From: Aliiroseovarius halocynthiae
GTDB lineage: Bacteria > Pseudomonadota > Alphaproteobacteria > Rhodobacterales > Rhodobacteraceae
Length of the DNA: 64,000 nt
Assembly: GCF_007004645.1 (NCBI RefSeq)
Contig: NZ_ML660019.1
Coordinates: forward strand, 392,437 to 456,436
Direction of reading: 5' to 3'
Part shown: piece by piece, positions 29,536 to 39,051 of the stretch
Layout: every line of letters begins with the position of its first letter
Position numbering within the stretch: position 1 is the first letter of the stretch
The notes under the pieces: model-generated
The model's input: only the letters and a program-made list of their open reading frames with translations
Database searches by the model: none
Told to the model about the DNA's origin: nothing
Made by a program: the position numbers and the translations under genes

Positions 29536-30417
29536 ATGGCAGTCCTTATCGACGAAAACACCAAGGTTATCTGTCAGGGCTTCACTGGCTCGCAGGGGAC
29601 CTTTCACTCGGAACAGGCCATTGCGTATGGCACTAAGATGGTCGGCGGTGTAACGCCGGGCAAAGGTGGACAGACGCATCTGGACCTTCCGGTCTTCAAC
29701 TCGGTGCACGAGGCAAAGCACGTCACTGAAGCCAACGCTTCCGTGATCTATGTGCCGCCGCCCTTCGCAGCGGACTCGATCCTTGAAGCGATCGACGCTG
29801 AGATGGAACTGATCGTTTGCATCACCGAAGGCATTCCGGTGCTGGATATGATGCGCGTTCAGCGCGCGCTGGAAGGCACGGCTTCGCGTCTCGTGGGCCC
29901 GAACTGCCCCGGCGTGATCACCCCCGGCGCCTGTAAAATCGGCATCATGCCCGGCCACATCCACAAACGCGGCAGCGTTGGTGTTGTGTCGCGCTCGGGT
30001 ACGCTGACCTATGAGGCTGTGAAACAGACCACCGATATCGGTCTGGGCCAGTCGACAGCTGTTGGCATCGGCGGCGACCCCATCAAGGGCACCGAGCACA
30101 TCGACGTGTTGGACATGTTCCTGGACGACGACGAGACCCAGTCGATCATCATGATCGGCGAGATCGGTGGTTCGGCAGAAGAAGAAGCTGCTGAATTCCT
30201 TGCCGAACAGAAGAAGAAAGGCCGCTGGAAGCCGGTTGCTGGCTTCATCGCTGGCCGTACGGCTCCTCCGGGCCGCCGCATGGGCCACGCTGGTGCCATC
30301 GTTGCCGGTGGTAAAGGCGGCGCAGAAGACAAGATCGAAGCCATGCGCGCGGCTGGCATTGTGGTGGCAGACAGCCCCGCAACGCTGGGCGAGGCCGTGC
30401 TGGAAGCGATCGGCTGA
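29536..30417 (+). CDS. sucD: Succinyl-CoA synthetase alpha subunit
   Basis: 293-aa subunit with CoA-binding domain ([20 protein letters not shown]) and the phosphohistidine region ([16 protein letters not shown], His near residue 250). Full length. AGGAG precedes the ATG. The following DUF805 gene starts immediately after its stop. Confidence 0.98.
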   Translation: MAVLIDENTKVICQGFTGSQGTFHSEQAIAYGTKMVGGVTPGKGGQTHLDLPVFNSVHEAKHVTEANASVIYVPPPFAADSILEAIDAEMELIVCITEGIPVLDMMRVQRALEGTASRLVGPNCPGVITPGACKIGIMPGHIHKRGSVGVVSRSGTLTYEAVKQTTDIGLGQSTAVGIGGDPIKGTEHIDVLDMFLDDDETQSIIMIGEIGGSAEEEAAEFLAEQKKKGRWKPVAGFIAGRTAPPGRRMGHAGAIVAGGKGGAEDKIEAMRAAGIVVADSPATLGEAVLEAIG

Positions 30418-30418
30418 G

Positions 30419-30940
30419 ATGTCTCCCGTAAAGGCGATATCGACCTGTTTTTCTAAGGTCTTTAACTACTCGGGGCGGGCTTCTCGCTCCGAGTTCTGGT
30501 GGTTCTTCGTATTTGTAGGGGCTGCCACCTATCTTGTCAGTTTTCTTGACGAACGCATGTTTCCCGATACTTGGTACGGGATGGTTTTCTCCCATAACAC
30601 AGAAAACGTGGGGACCATGCTGACCTTTGGCGGTACGCCCATGCAACTCGTTGTGACTGCTATCCTGGCGTTTCCATTGCTGGCCGCAGCGTGGAGGCGC
30701 CTTCAGGACACAGGGCAAAGCGGTTGGATATCGCTTTTGCCGCTAGCGGGTTTAGTGCTTGCCGCGCTGGTTCTGACCTTGGCCTCGAAGATCGAGGCAG
30801 GTTCAACAAGCGCTGCCCCAGGCTTTATAGCGATGTTGCTAATGTTTGGCTCCGTCGTAATTTGCGTGTCCTCATTGGCACGTCGAAGCGTACCCGGTAA
30901 CAATTCTTATGGTCCCAGCCCACTTGAGGTTACACAATGA
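30419..30940 (+). CDS. DUF805 family membrane protein
   Basis: 173-aa inner-membrane protein. The opening FNYSGRASRSEFWWFFVF is the DUF805 hallmark, and RRLQDTGQSGW is the second conserved block. Four hydrophobic segments. Function of the family is unknown. The ATG at 30419 lies one base after the sucD stop, and its end overlaps the sucA start by 4 bp (ATGA), so it is coupled on both sides to core enzyme genes. Confidence 0.88.
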   Translation: MSPVKAISTCFSKVFNYSGRASRSEFWWFFVFVGAATYLVSFLDERMFPDTWYGMVFSHNTENVGTMLTFGGTPMQLVVTAILAFPLLAAAWRRLQDTGQSGWISLLPLAGLVLAALVLTLASKIEAGSTSAAPGFIAMLLMFGSVVICVSSLARRSVPGNNSYGPSPLEVTQ

Positions 30941-33915
30941 ATGACCAATCCCCCAACGACATCTTCCACGCATCAAGCTTCATGCAAGGCCACAATGCCG
31001 AGTATCTGGAGCAGCTTTACGCTCAGTATGTGAAGGATCCCAATGCGGTTGACGCCGCATGGCATGCGTTTTTCGCAGAGCTTGGGGATGATGCCCGTGA
31101 CGTCACCGCCGAGGCCGCTGGCCCCAGCTGGGCGCGCGGTGACTGGCCTCCGATGCCGGAAGGGGATCGGGTGCATGCGCTGGACGGTCAGTGGCCGGAA
31201 GCGCCTGCTGAAGAAGGCAAAGCAGCCGCCAAGAAGATCGAGGCAAAGGCCGCCGAGAAGGGCGTGACCTTGTCTGACGATCAGGTCAAACGCGCCGTTC
31301 TGGATTCGATCCGGGCACTGATGATCATTCGCGCCTACCGGATCCGTGGCCATTTGGCTGCAGATCTTGATCCGCTGGGCATGCAGGCACCCACACCGCA
31401 TCCCGAGCTGGATCCCGCGTCTTATGGCTTCTCGGAAGCCGACATGGATCGTCCGATCTTTATCGACAATGTGCTGGGTCTTGAGGTTGCCTCGATCCGT
31501 CAGATCCTTGAGATCGTGAAACGCACTTATTGTGGCACATTTGCGCTGCAATACATGCATATCTCGAACCCGGAAGAAGCGGGTTGGTTGAAGGAACGCA
31601 TCGAAGGGTTCGACAAGGAAATCCGCTTTACGCAGGAAGGCCGTAAGGCGATCCTGAACAAACTGGTCGAGGCTGAGGGCTTTGAGAAATTCCTGCACGT
31701 CAAATACATGGGCACCAAGCGTTTCGGCCTTGATGGCGGTGAAGCGCTGATCCCCGCGATGGAACAGATCATCAAGCGCGGCGGGCAGCTGGGCCTGAAA
31801 GACGTGGTAATCGGCATGCCGCACCGTGGCCGCCTGTCGGTTCTGGCAAACGTGATGCAGAAACCGTACCGCGCGATTTTCAACGAATTCCAGGGCGGCA
31901 GCTTCAAACCCGAAGATGTTGATGGATCGGGTGATGTGAAATACCACCTTGGTGCCTCGTCGGACCGTGAATTTGATGACAACAAGGTCCACCTGTCGCT
32001 GACCGCAAACCCGTCCCACCTTGAGGCGGTGAACCCGGTCGTGCTGGGCAAGGTGCGCGCCAAGCAAGAACAGATGAACGATGTGAACCGCGATCAGGTT
32101 CTGCCCATCCTTCTGCACGGCGATGCGGCGTTTGCCGGGCAAGGTGTCGTAGCCGAAGGCTTCGGCCTGTCGGGGCTGGTCGGTCACAAAACCGGCGGCA
32201 CGATGCATATCGTGGTGAACAACCAGATCGGCTTCACCACCGCGCCGCATTTCTCGCGCTCCTCGCCCTATCCCACGGATATCGCCTTGATGGTGGAAGC
32301 CCCGATTTTCCACGTGAACGGTGATGACCCGGAAGCCGTGGTGCACGCTGCCCGCGTGGCCACTGAATTCCGCCAGAAGTTCCACAAAGACGTGGTGCTG
32401 GACATCTTCTGCTATCGCCGGTTTGGTCACAACGAAGGTGACGAGCCGATGTTCACCAACCCGATGATGTACAAGCAGATCAAGAAGCACAAAACGACGC
32501 TTCAGCTGTATACAGAGCGTTTGGTGAAGGACGGCTTGATCCCCGAAGGCGAAATCGAGGACATGAAGGCTGCGTTCCAGGCGCATATGAACGAAGAGTT
32601 CGAGGCCGGGAAAGATTATAAGCCCAACAAGGCCGACTGGCTGGACGGGCGCTGGTCGCATCTGGATACCAACAGCGACGAATATCAGCGCGGCAAGACC
32701 GAGATTTCGACCGATACCTTCAACGAGGTTGGCAAAGCGCTGTCGACTGCGCCGGACAATTTCCCGATGCACAAAACGGTTGGGCGTCTTTTGGACACCA
32801 AGGCGAAGATGTTCGAGAATGGTTCTGGTTTTGACTGGGCCACGGCCGAAGCGCTGGCCTTTGGTTCGCTTCTGACCGAAGGTTTCCCAGTGCGCCTGTC
32901 CGGTCAGGACTGTACGCGCGGCACGTTTAGCCAGCGCCACTCGGGTCTGATCAACCAAGAAAATGAAGAGCGTTACTATCCGCTGAACAACATCCGCGAG
33001 GGGCAGGCCCATTACGAGGTCATCGACTCGATGCTGTCGGAATATGCGGTGCTGGGTTTTGAATATGGCTACTCGTTGGCTGAACCCAACGCGCTGGTGA
33101 TGTGGGAAGCTCAGTTTGGCGATTTTGCCAATGGTGCGCAGATCATGTTCGACCAGTTCATCTCGTCCGGTGAATCGAAATGGCTGCGCATGTCCGGTCT
33201 GACCGTCCTTCTGCCACATGGTTTCGAAGGGCAGGGACCGGAACACAGCTCGGCCCGATTGGAGCGTTTCTTGCAAATGTGTGGTGGGGACAACTGGATC
33301 GTGGCGAACTGCTCGACCCCAGCCAACTATTTCCACATCCTGCGCCGTCAGCTGCACCGCGGTTATCGTAAACCACTGATCCTGATGACGCCGAAATCGC
33401 TTCTGCGCCACAAGCTTTGCGTGTCGGATGCCAAAGACTTCACCGAAGGCTCCAGCTTCCACCGCGTGTTGTGGGATGATGGCGATCGCGACAACGGCAC
33501 GGGCCGTTCAGACGCCAAGCTGGTGAAAGACGACAAGATCAAGCGCGTCGTCATGTGCTCGGGCAAAGTTTACTATGACCTGCTGGAAGAGCGCGACAAG
33601 CGTGGCATCGAAGACATCTATATCCTGCGACTTGAGCAGTTTTATCCCTTCCCGGCCATGTCCTGTGTGAAGGAACTGGAACGCTTCAAACAGGCGGAAA
33701 TCGTCTGGTGTCAGGAAGAGCCGAAGAACCAAGGCCCCTGGTCTTTCGTTGAACCGAATATCGAATGGGTCCTGACCCGCATCGGCGCAAAACACACGCG
33801 TCCGATTTATGCCGGTCGCGCTGCCGCCGCATCGCCCGCAACGGGCTTGGCATCGACCCACAAAGCACAACAAGAAGCGCTGGTGGATGCTGCGCTGACG
33901 ATGGAAGGGAAATAA
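30937..33915 (+). CDS. sucA: 2-oxoglutarate dehydrogenase E1 component
   Basis: 992-aa thiamine-diphosphate-dependent decarboxylase. The N-terminal E2-binding segment (EYLEQLYAQYVKDPNAVD), the helical domain with IRAYRIRGHLAADLDPLG, and the conserved core blocks GMPHRGRLSVLANV and NNQIGFTT are all intact. Full length. It works with SucB and Lpd to form succinyl-CoA. It ends 3 bp before sucB. Confidence 0.98.
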   Translation: MNDQSPNDIFHASSFMQGHNAEYLEQLYAQYVKDPNAVDAAWHAFFAELGDDARDVTAEAAGPSWARGDWPPMPEGDRVHALDGQWPEAPAEEGKAAAKKIEAKAAEKGVTLSDDQVKRAVLDSIRALMIIRAYRIRGHLAADLDPLGMQAPTPHPELDPASYGFSEADMDRPIFIDNVLGLEVASIRQILEIVKRTYCGTFALQYMHISNPEEAGWLKERIEGFDKEIRFTQEGRKAILNKLVEAEGFEKFLHVKYMGTKRFGLDGGEALIPAMEQIIKRGGQLGLKDVVIGMPHRGRLSVLANVMQKPYRAIFNEFQGGSFKPEDVDGSGDVKYHLGASSDREFDDNKVHLSLTANPSHLEAVNPVVLGKVRAKQEQMNDVNRDQVLPILLHGDAAFAGQGVVAEGFGLSGLVGHKTGGTMHIVVNNQIGFTTAPHFSRSSPYPTDIALMVEAPIFHVNGDDPEAVVHAARVATEFRQKFHKDVVLDIFCYRRFGHNEGDEPMFTNPMMYKQIKKHKTTLQLYTERLVKDGLIPEGEIEDMKAAFQAHMNEEFEAGKDYKPNKADWLDGRWSHLDTNSDEYQRGKTEISTDTFNEVGKALSTAPDNFPMHKTVGRLLDTKAKMFENGSGFDWATAEALAFGSLLTEGFPVRLSGQDCTRGTFSQRHSGLINQENEERYYPLNNIREGQAHYEVIDSMLSEYAVLGFEYGYSLAEPNALVMWEAQFGDFANGAQIMFDQFISSGESKWLRMSGLTVLLPHGFEGQGPEHSSARLERFLQMCGGDNWIVANCSTPANYFHILRRQLHRGYRKPLILMTPKSLLRHKLCVSDAKDFTEGSSFHRVLWDDGDRDNGTGRSDAKLVKDDKIKRVVMCSGKVYYDLLEERDKRGIEDIYILRLEQFYPFPAMSCVKELERFKQAEIVWCQEEPKNQGPWSFVEPNIEWVLTRIGAKHTRPIYAGRAAAASPATGLASTHKAQQEALVDAALTMEGK

Positions 33916-33918
33916 ACC

Positions 33919-35409
33919 ATGAGCATTGAAGTACGTGTCCCCACGCTGGGCGAAAGCGTGACCGAAGCCACGGTCGCAACATGGTTCAAGAAACCCGGCG
34001 ACGCTGTTGCCGTTGACGAAATGCTGTGCGAGCTGGAAACCGACAAGGTCACCGTCGAAGTGCCGTCACCAGCCGCTGGTACGCTGGGCGAAATCGTCGC
34101 CGCCGAAGGTGAAACCGTTGGTGTTGACGCGCTGCTGGCCATGATCGGTGAAGGCGAGGGGGCGGCTCCTGCGCCGGCTGCTGCCGCAGCTGCGCCTGCC
34201 GCTGCACCTGCTGGTGAGGCAGGTCAGGCCGTGGACGTGATGGTCCCTGCGCTGGGCGAAAGCGTGTCAGAAGCGACTGTTTCGACTTGGTTCAAGCAAG
34301 TTGGCGATACTGTCGCGCAGGACGAGATGCTGTGCGAGCTGGAAACTGACAAGGTTTCCGTCGAAGTGCCCGCACCTGCCGCAGGCGTCCTGGCTGAGAT
34401 CCTGGCCCCGGAAGGCACCACCGTTGACGCGTCGGCCAAACTGGCTGTCTTGTCTTCCGGCGGTGCGGTGGCCGCCGCGCCGGCCTCTGCTTCTGCCGCG
34501 ACTGCTGCACCTGCGGCGGCTGGCAAGGATGTGGAAGACGCACCCTCGGCCAAGAAAGCCATGGCGGAAGCTGGCCTGAACCCGGCTGACGTGCAAGGCA
34601 CAGGCCGCGATGGCCGCGTGATGAAGCATGACGTTGCTGCCGCCTTGGCCGCGCCGAAAGCTGCCGCGCCTGCCGCAGCCCCGGCTGCCGCTCGAGCTGC
34701 CGGTGACGCATCGCGCGAAGAACGCGTGAAGATGACGCGCCTGCGTCAGACCATCGCGCGCCGCCTGAAAGACAGCCAGAATACTGCTGCCATGCTGACC
34801 ACCTATAACGAGGTCGACATGACCGAGGTGATGGCGCTGCGCAACGAATACAAAGCCGAGTTCGAAAAGAAGCACGGCGTGCGTCTGGGCTTCATGTCCT
34901 TCTTCACCAAGGCTTGCTGTCACGCGCTGAAGGAAGTGCCCGAGGTGAATGCCGAAATCGACGGCACCGACATCGTGTACAAGAACTATGTGAACATGGG
35001 CGTTGCCGCGGGCACTCCCACAGGGCTTGTCGTGCCGGTCATCAACGATGCGGACGCCATGTCCTTTGCCGCGATCGAAAAAGCGATTGCCGAGAAGGGG
35101 CGCCGCGCCCGTGACGGCAAGCTGTCGATGGACGAAATGCAGGGCGGCACCTTCACCATCTCGAACGGTGGTGTCTATGGCTCGCTGATGTCCTCGCCAA
35201 TCCTAAACCCGCCGCAATCGGGTATCCTTGGCATGCACAAAATCCAAGACCGCCCGATGGCGATCAACGGTGAGGTCGTCATCCGCCCGATGATGTATCT
35301 GGCGCTAAGCTATGACCACCGTATCGTTGACGGTAAAGGTGCCGTGACCTTCCTTGTGCGCGTGAAAGAAGCACTGGAAGATCCGCGCCGGTTGTTGATG
35401 GATCTGTAA
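33919..35409 (+). CDS. sucB: 2-oxoglutarate dehydrogenase E2 (dihydrolipoyl succinyltransferase)
   Basis: 496-aa E2 with two N-terminal lipoyl domains: lipoyl lysines are expected at Lys43 and Lys145, both in ELETDKV. Ala/Pro-rich linkers follow, then a peripheral-subunit binding domain ([21 protein letters not shown] region, about 210-245) and the catalytic core with the active His467 in YDHRIVDG. The E. coli enzyme has one lipoyl domain; two occur in relatives of this organism. The last 23 codons are partly repeated downstream at 35870-35938. Confidence 0.97.
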   Translation: MSIEVRVPTLGESVTEATVATWFKKPGDAVAVDEMLCELETDKVTVEVPSPAAGTLGEIVAAEGETVGVDALLAMIGEGEGAAPAPAAAAAAPAAAPAGEAGQAVDVMVPALGESVSEATVSTWFKQVGDTVAQDEMLCELETDKVSVEVPAPAAGVLAEILAPEGTTVDASAKLAVLSSGGAVAAAPASASAATAAPAAAGKDVEDAPSAKKAMAEAGLNPADVQGTGRDGRVMKHDVAAALAAPKAAAPAAAPAAARAAGDASREERVKMTRLRQTIARRLKDSQNTAAMLTTYNEVDMTEVMALRNEYKAEFEKKHGVRLGFMSFFTKACCHALKEVPEVNAEIDGTDIVYKNYVNMGVAAGTPTGLVVPVINDADAMSFAAIEKAIAEKGRRARDGKLSMDEMQGGTFTISNGGVYGSLMSSPILNPPQSGILGMHKIQDRPMAINGEVVIRPMMYLALSYDHRIVDGKGAVTFLVRVKEALEDPRRLLMDL

Positions 35410-35419
35410 GACGGGTGTC

Positions 35420-35791
35420 GTGATGTCTGAAGGTTCGAAACCTGGCAATGATCTAAGCGATGAAGAGGTCGTTGACCGTGTCCGAGATGATGCGGTCAAC
35501 GAGATAGATCAGATCGGTCGCACGCTGCCGTCGCTGAAGGGGCAACTTGTCAAATGGGCCGTCAGATCCGTGATTGCCTATGGTTTAGCACACGCCATAT
35601 TGGCTTGGCGGGGTGGGCCAGAGTGGCTTTTGCCGGTCACGTATCTGTATATCGGCATCTCGCTTGTGTTGTTGTTGGTGATCTGGTGGATTTCTTGCAG
35701 GATGATCGAGAAGTCTCGCCGCGCAGTTGATCAGAAAGCCGAGGATCTGCGCGCAACGCTTGACCAGCTGGATGCAGATGACGGCCATTAG
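35420..35791 (+). CDS. Small membrane protein after sucB
   Basis: 123 aa, with a charged N-terminal helix (about 1-45), two hydrophobic helices (about 48-65 and 70-92) and a C-terminal amphipathic, possibly coiled-coil tail (about 95-120, rich in Arg, Asp, Glu and Leu). Family not recognised. Two starts are possible, ATG 35423 or the codon just before it. It lies 10 bp after sucB on the same strand and between two partial repeats of the sucB 3' end. Confidence 0.6.
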   Translation: MMSEGSKPGNDLSDEEVVDRVRDDAVNEIDQIGRTLPSLKGQLVKWAVRSVIAYGLAHAILAWRGGPEWLLPVTYLYIGISLVLLLVIWWISCRMIEKSRRAVDQKAEDLRATLDQLDADDGH

Positions 35792-35833
35792 ATGGTGATG
35801 GGCAGTTGCCCGCGAAGTAAAGGAACAGGAAAT

Positions 35834-35938
35834 ATGGCAGACTATTACCAGATCAGCGGTGTGAAGCGCGCGGTGCCCTTCCTTGTGCGTGTGAAAAAAG
35901 TGCTGGAAGATCCGCGCCGGTTGTCGATGGATTTGTAA
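35834..35938 (+). pseudogene. Chimeric remnant: lpd-like start, sucB-like end
   Basis: A 34-codon open frame. Its first 12 bases (ATGGCAGACTAT) equal the start of lpd at 36430. Its last 69 bases (35870-35938, AVPFLVRVKKVLEDPRRL and so on to the stop) match the last 23 codons of sucB at 61 of 69 positions by my count. Such a lpd-start/sucB-end join is what a tandem duplication of the sucB-lpd junction would leave. It could be translated, but I treat it as a remnant rather than a gene. Confidence 0.7.
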
Positions 35939-36005
35939 TGAACCAAGGTAGCGTCGCACCCCAAGCTTTTGGCGTTGCCGGAAAAGTAGCTGGAGCAGGT
36001 TTCTA

Positions 36006-36395
36006 ATGACGGCGAAACGCCTAACCTTGATCGCGACCCTTCCTTTGATCGCAGTATTGGCTGTGGAGGTTTGGCCGTTCATTAGGGCCGTTGGCATGAC
36101 AAAGGGTTGGTCCCAATATGTTGAGCTGGTTGGATACATAGGATCACCCCTGTCGGTCTTGACCGTGATTGGAATGCTGGTCGCGTTTAGGTGGTCGAAA
36201 ACTATCGTTGCTACTATGTCAGCAATGTTCGGCGTAGCTGTCGGTGCCGACATGGCGAGGTATGGCGTGGATTTTTCAAAATCTTATATGTTTCAGGATC
36301 TGTTCTTGACCGCCAGCTTCAGTCTGGCCGCAATCTTGTTAGTTTTGGCGCTTTTGGTAGAGCGGAAACATCAGAAATCTGTTCCTGCACATTAG
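36006..36395 (+). CDS. Small membrane protein before lpd
   Basis: 129 aa with four hydrophobic segments (about 8-28, 40-62, 66-84 and 98-120) and a short basic tail (VERKHQKSV). Family not recognised, and no clear similarity to the 123-aa membrane protein on the other side of the sucB-like remnant. It lies 34 bp before lpd on the same strand and is lower in GC than its neighbours. Confidence 0.6.
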   Translation: MTAKRLTLIATLPLIAVLAVEVWPFIRAVGMTKGWSQYVELVGYIGSPLSVLTVIGMLVAFRWSKTIVATMSAMFGVAVGADMARYGVDFSKSYMFQDLFLTASFSLAAILLVLALLVERKHQKSVPAH

Positions 36396-36429
36396 CATGT
36401 ATATGCCCAAGAGGGGCGAGGAGAACGAA

Positions 36430-37815
36430 ATGGCAGACTATGACGTAATCGTAATTGGCGGTGGCCCGGGCGGCTATGTATGCGCCATTCGCTGTGCCCA
36501 GTTGGGCCTGAAAACTGCATGTGTTGAAGGGCGCGAGACGCTGGGTGGTACATGTCTGAACGTGGGCTGTATCCCCTCGAAAGCGCTGCTGCATGCCAGC
36601 CACAGCCTGCACGAGGCAGAGCATAACTTCGCCAAGATGGGCCTGAAGGGCAAAAGCCCCTCGGTCGATTGGAAAGAGATGCTGGCCTATAAGGACGACG
36701 TCATTGGTCAAAACACCAAGGGCATCGAGTTCCTGTTCAAGAAGAACAAGGTGGACTGGCTGAAGGGCTGGGGATCGATCCCCGCTGCCGGTCAGGTCAA
36801 GGTCGGCGACGAGGTGCACAATGCCAAGCACATCGTGATTGCGTCAGGGTCCGAGCCGTCCAGCCTGCCGGGTGTTGAGGTGGACGAGAAAGTCGTCGTG
36901 ACCTCGACCGGCGCACTTGAGCTGTCGAAGATCCCGCGCAAGATGATCGTTATCGGTGCGGGTGTGATTGGCCTTGAAATGGGTTCGGTTTATGCGCGTC
37001 TGGGGTCAGAAGTGACCGTGGTTGAGTTCCTCGACGACATTACGCCGGGCATGGACAAGGACATCCAGAAGACCTTCCAGCGTACGCTTAAAAAGCAGGG
37101 CCTGAACTTCATCATGGGGGCCGCCGTTCAGAACGTGGATGCCAAAAAGACCAAGGCGACCGTGAACTACAAGCTGCGCAAAGATGACAGCGAGCATGCG
37201 ATCGACGCCGATGTGGTGCTGGTTGCCACAGGTCGCCGTCCGTTCGTGGATGGTCTGGGGCTGGAAGCCGCTGGCGTGAAAATGACCGAGCGCGGCCAGA
37301 TCGCCACGGACCACTGGAAGACGTCAGTGCCCGGCATCTGGGCCATTGGCGACGTGACCGAAGGCCCGATGCTGGCCCACAAGGCTGAAGACGAAGGCAT
37401 GGCGGCTGCAGAAAGCATCGCTGGTCAAGCTGGCCACGTGAACTATGACGTGATCCCCGGCGTCATCTACACCTCACCCGAGGTCGCATCGGTTGGCAAG
37501 ACCGAGCAAGAGCTGAAAGAGGCTGGCGTCGATTATAAGGTCGGCAAGTTCAGCTTCATGGGCAATGGCCGCGCTAAAGCCGTGTTCCAAGGCGACGGAT
37601 TTGTGAAAATTCTGGCCGACAAGGCCACCGACCGCGTGTTGGGCGTGCACATCATGGGCCCGGCAGCTGGCGAGCTGATCCACGAAGCCTGTGTGCTGAT
37701 GGAATACGGTGGATCGGCCGAAGATCTGGCCCGCACCTGCCACGCTCACCCGACCTTCTCGGAAGCGGTGCGTGAGGCGGCATTGGCCTGTGGGGACGGT
37801 GCGATTCACGCTTGA
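36430..37815 (+). CDS. lpdA: Dihydrolipoyl dehydrogenase
   Basis: 461-aa FAD disulfide oxidoreductase, the E3 component that reoxidises lipoyl groups of SucB. The FAD loop [17 protein letters not shown], the redox-active pair [13 protein letters not shown], the NAD loop [11 protein letters not shown] and the C-terminal His-Glu in HAHPTFSEA are present. The ATG at 36430 ([12 protein letters not shown]) is the right start; the frame is open 11 codons further upstream. Full length; followed by a hairpin. Confidence 0.97.
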   Translation: MADYDVIVIGGGPGGYVCAIRCAQLGLKTACVEGRETLGGTCLNVGCIPSKALLHASHSLHEAEHNFAKMGLKGKSPSVDWKEMLAYKDDVIGQNTKGIEFLFKKNKVDWLKGWGSIPAAGQVKVGDEVHNAKHIVIASGSEPSSLPGVEVDEKVVVTSTGALELSKIPRKMIVIGAGVIGLEMGSVYARLGSEVTVVEFLDDITPGMDKDIQKTFQRTLKKQGLNFIMGAAVQNVDAKKTKATVNYKLRKDDSEHAIDADVVLVATGRRPFVDGLGLEAAGVKMTERGQIATDHWKTSVPGIWAIGDVTEGPMLAHKAEDEGMAAAESIAGQAGHVNYDVIPGVIYTSPEVASVGKTEQELKEAGVDYKVGKFSFMGNGRAKAVFQGDGFVKILADKATDRVLGVHIMGPAAGELIHEACVLMEYGGSAEDLARTCHAHPTFSEAVREAALACGDGAIHA

Positions 37816-37831
37816 GCAAGCACAACTAAGG

Positions 37832-37851
37832 GGCGCGGCTATGGCCGCGCC
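37832..37851 (+). terminator. GC-rich hairpin after lpdA
   Basis: GGCGCGGC-TATG-GCCGCGCC is a perfect 8-bp stem with a 4-nt loop, 16 bp after the lpdA stop. The following tract (TTGTCCC) is weak, so termination may be partial or Rho-assisted. Confidence 0.55.
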
Positions 37852-37873
37852 TTGTCCCATGAGGCATTGATAG

Positions 37874-38359
37874 ATGAGACTTGATCCAATCACTCTGCCT
37901 CAACGACCTGCATTGGAGCAGCTATTTCAGCTGTATTTGCACGACATGTCAGAATTTCTGGGATGGCCCGTGGCAGATTCAGGTCGGTATGAGCTGCCAG
38001 GTGGTCTGCTGGATCCCTATTGGTATGACAGCGATCATTGGCCCTATTTCGTGCTTATCGAGAACGAATTGGCCGGGTTCTCATTGGTCCGAAAAGCACC
38101 CGGAGCGAGTGATCGCTTTGACATGGGGCAGTTCTTTATTTTGCGCAAGTTTCGTCAAGGAAATGCCGCCCAATCCGCCTTTGCCCTCAGTGCCGAGCGC
38201 CACCGAGGTGCGTGGCAAGTGCGGGTTCTTCCGGATAATACTCGGGCTGTCCGTTTCTGGCGCAAAGCGACCAAAGCACTTGCTCGGAATGGTCAGGTTG
38301 AGGAACAGTTGTTGCTCTATGGTCATAACCAGATGCATCATCTGTTGTTCCAAGTCTGA
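37874..38359 (+). CDS. GNAT-family N-acetyltransferase
   Basis: 161-aa putative acetyltransferase. The substrate-side strand GFSLVRKAP, the acetyl-CoA region MGQFFILRKFRQGNAAQSAFAL (a variant of the R/QxxGxG/A loop) and the C-terminal LPDNTRAVRFWRK are typical of GNAT proteins that resemble predicted acetyltransferases. Substrate unknown. It lies after the lpdA hairpin and is convergent with the GntR gene, with 9 bp between the stops. Confidence 0.8.
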   Translation: MRLDPITLPQRPALEQLFQLYLHDMSEFLGWPVADSGRYELPGGLLDPYWYDSDHWPYFVLIENELAGFSLVRKAPGASDRFDMGQFFILRKFRQGNAAQSAFALSAERHRGAWQVRVLPDNTRAVRFWRKATKALARNGQVEEQLLLYGHNQMHHLLFQV

Positions 38360-38368
38360 CAGTCGCTG

Positions 38369-39019
38369 TTACCCCACCAGCATCTTTAGTCCTTGCGTCA
38401 CATCTGTGCGAACGGCCAATCGCAAGGCTGGCTCGTCACCTGCAGACAAAGCCGACAGGATCATGCGGTGGTGGCGTTGTAGGTCCGTGCGTTGGCCGCT
38501 GGCATAGAGTGCACGCATGGTGGGGCCAAGTTGCAGCCAGACGGTCTCGGCCATGGCAAGGATTGCCGGGGCCTGCGCACGCAAATAGATCGTGCGGTGA
38601 AATTCCAAATTGGTGCGCAGATAGCCGACAGCATCTTGATTGGCGACACATTCCGACACGCGCGCGTTTATAGCACGCAGGCGGTCGATCAGGGTCATAT
38701 GGGCGCGGGGCAGGGCGCGGGCGGCCAGTTCGGGTTCCAGAAGGGCGCGCAGGGCTGTCAGCTCTTCAATGCGCTCTGCCGTCAGATCTGGGGCCGTGAC
38801 CCGACCCGAGCTGGACAGAGTCAGCGCACCTTCGGCTGCCAGCCTGCGCACAGCTTCGCGCGCAGGGGTCATCGAGACGTCATAGTCAGCACCGATGCCA
38901 CGGATGGTCAGGCTTTCACCCGGATCTAGCTCTCCATGCATGATACGGGTGCGCAGATGACGATAGACACGTTCATGTGCGCTGGTGGTGTCTGCGGTGG
39001 AGCGGGCTTGGCTTTGCAT
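38369..39019 (-). CDS. GntR/FadR-type transcriptional regulator, candidate TCA-cycle regulator
   Basis: 216-aa regulator. The N-terminal winged helix (RVYRHLRTRIMHGELDPGESL, then the recognition region DYDVSMTPAREAVRRL, about 15-75) is followed by an all-helical FCD domain (about 85-210) that in relatives binds organic acids. The ATG at 39019 is used. TTGTGATCACAA, a perfect 12-bp palindrome of GntR type, lies 9-20 bp upstream of this start, and paired copies of the core lie before sdhC and sucC. I infer autoregulation and control of the TCA operons; neither is shown here. Confidence 0.85.
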   Translation of the reverse strand: MQSQARSTADTTSAHERVYRHLRTRIMHGELDPGESLTIRGIGADYDVSMTPAREAVRRLAAEGALTLSSSGRVTAPDLTAERIEELTALRALLEPELAARALPRAHMTLIDRLRAINARVSECVANQDAVGYLRTNLEFHRTIYLRAQAPAILAMAETVWLQLGPTMRALYASGQRTDLQRHHRMILSALSAGDEPALRLAVRTDVTQGLKMLVG

Positions 39020-39027
39020 GTGATTAA

Positions 39028-39039
39028 TTGTGATCACAA
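39028..39039 (-). promoter_or_regulatory. Palindromic operator before the GntR gene
   Basis: TTGTGATCACAA is a perfect 12-bp inverted repeat in the 32-bp gap between the metallopeptidase stop and the gntR start. Its position over the leader suggests autorepression. A looser half-site (TGTGAT) overlaps the start codon 10 bp away. Confidence 0.65.
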
Positions 39040-39051
39040 ATGCCTTGGGCG

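Noticed and set aside
30973-33462. Very long open frame antisense to sucA (829 codons)
   Set aside because: It mirrors sucA codon for codon; the composition (His, Arg and Phe rich) is that of an antisense frame in GC-rich DNA, and the plus strand encodes an obvious enzyme.
35834-35938. 34-residue protein between the two small membrane-protein genes
   Set aside because: Although open and preceded by AGGA, its sequence is explained by lpd-start and sucB-end copies; annotated as a remnant rather than a gene.
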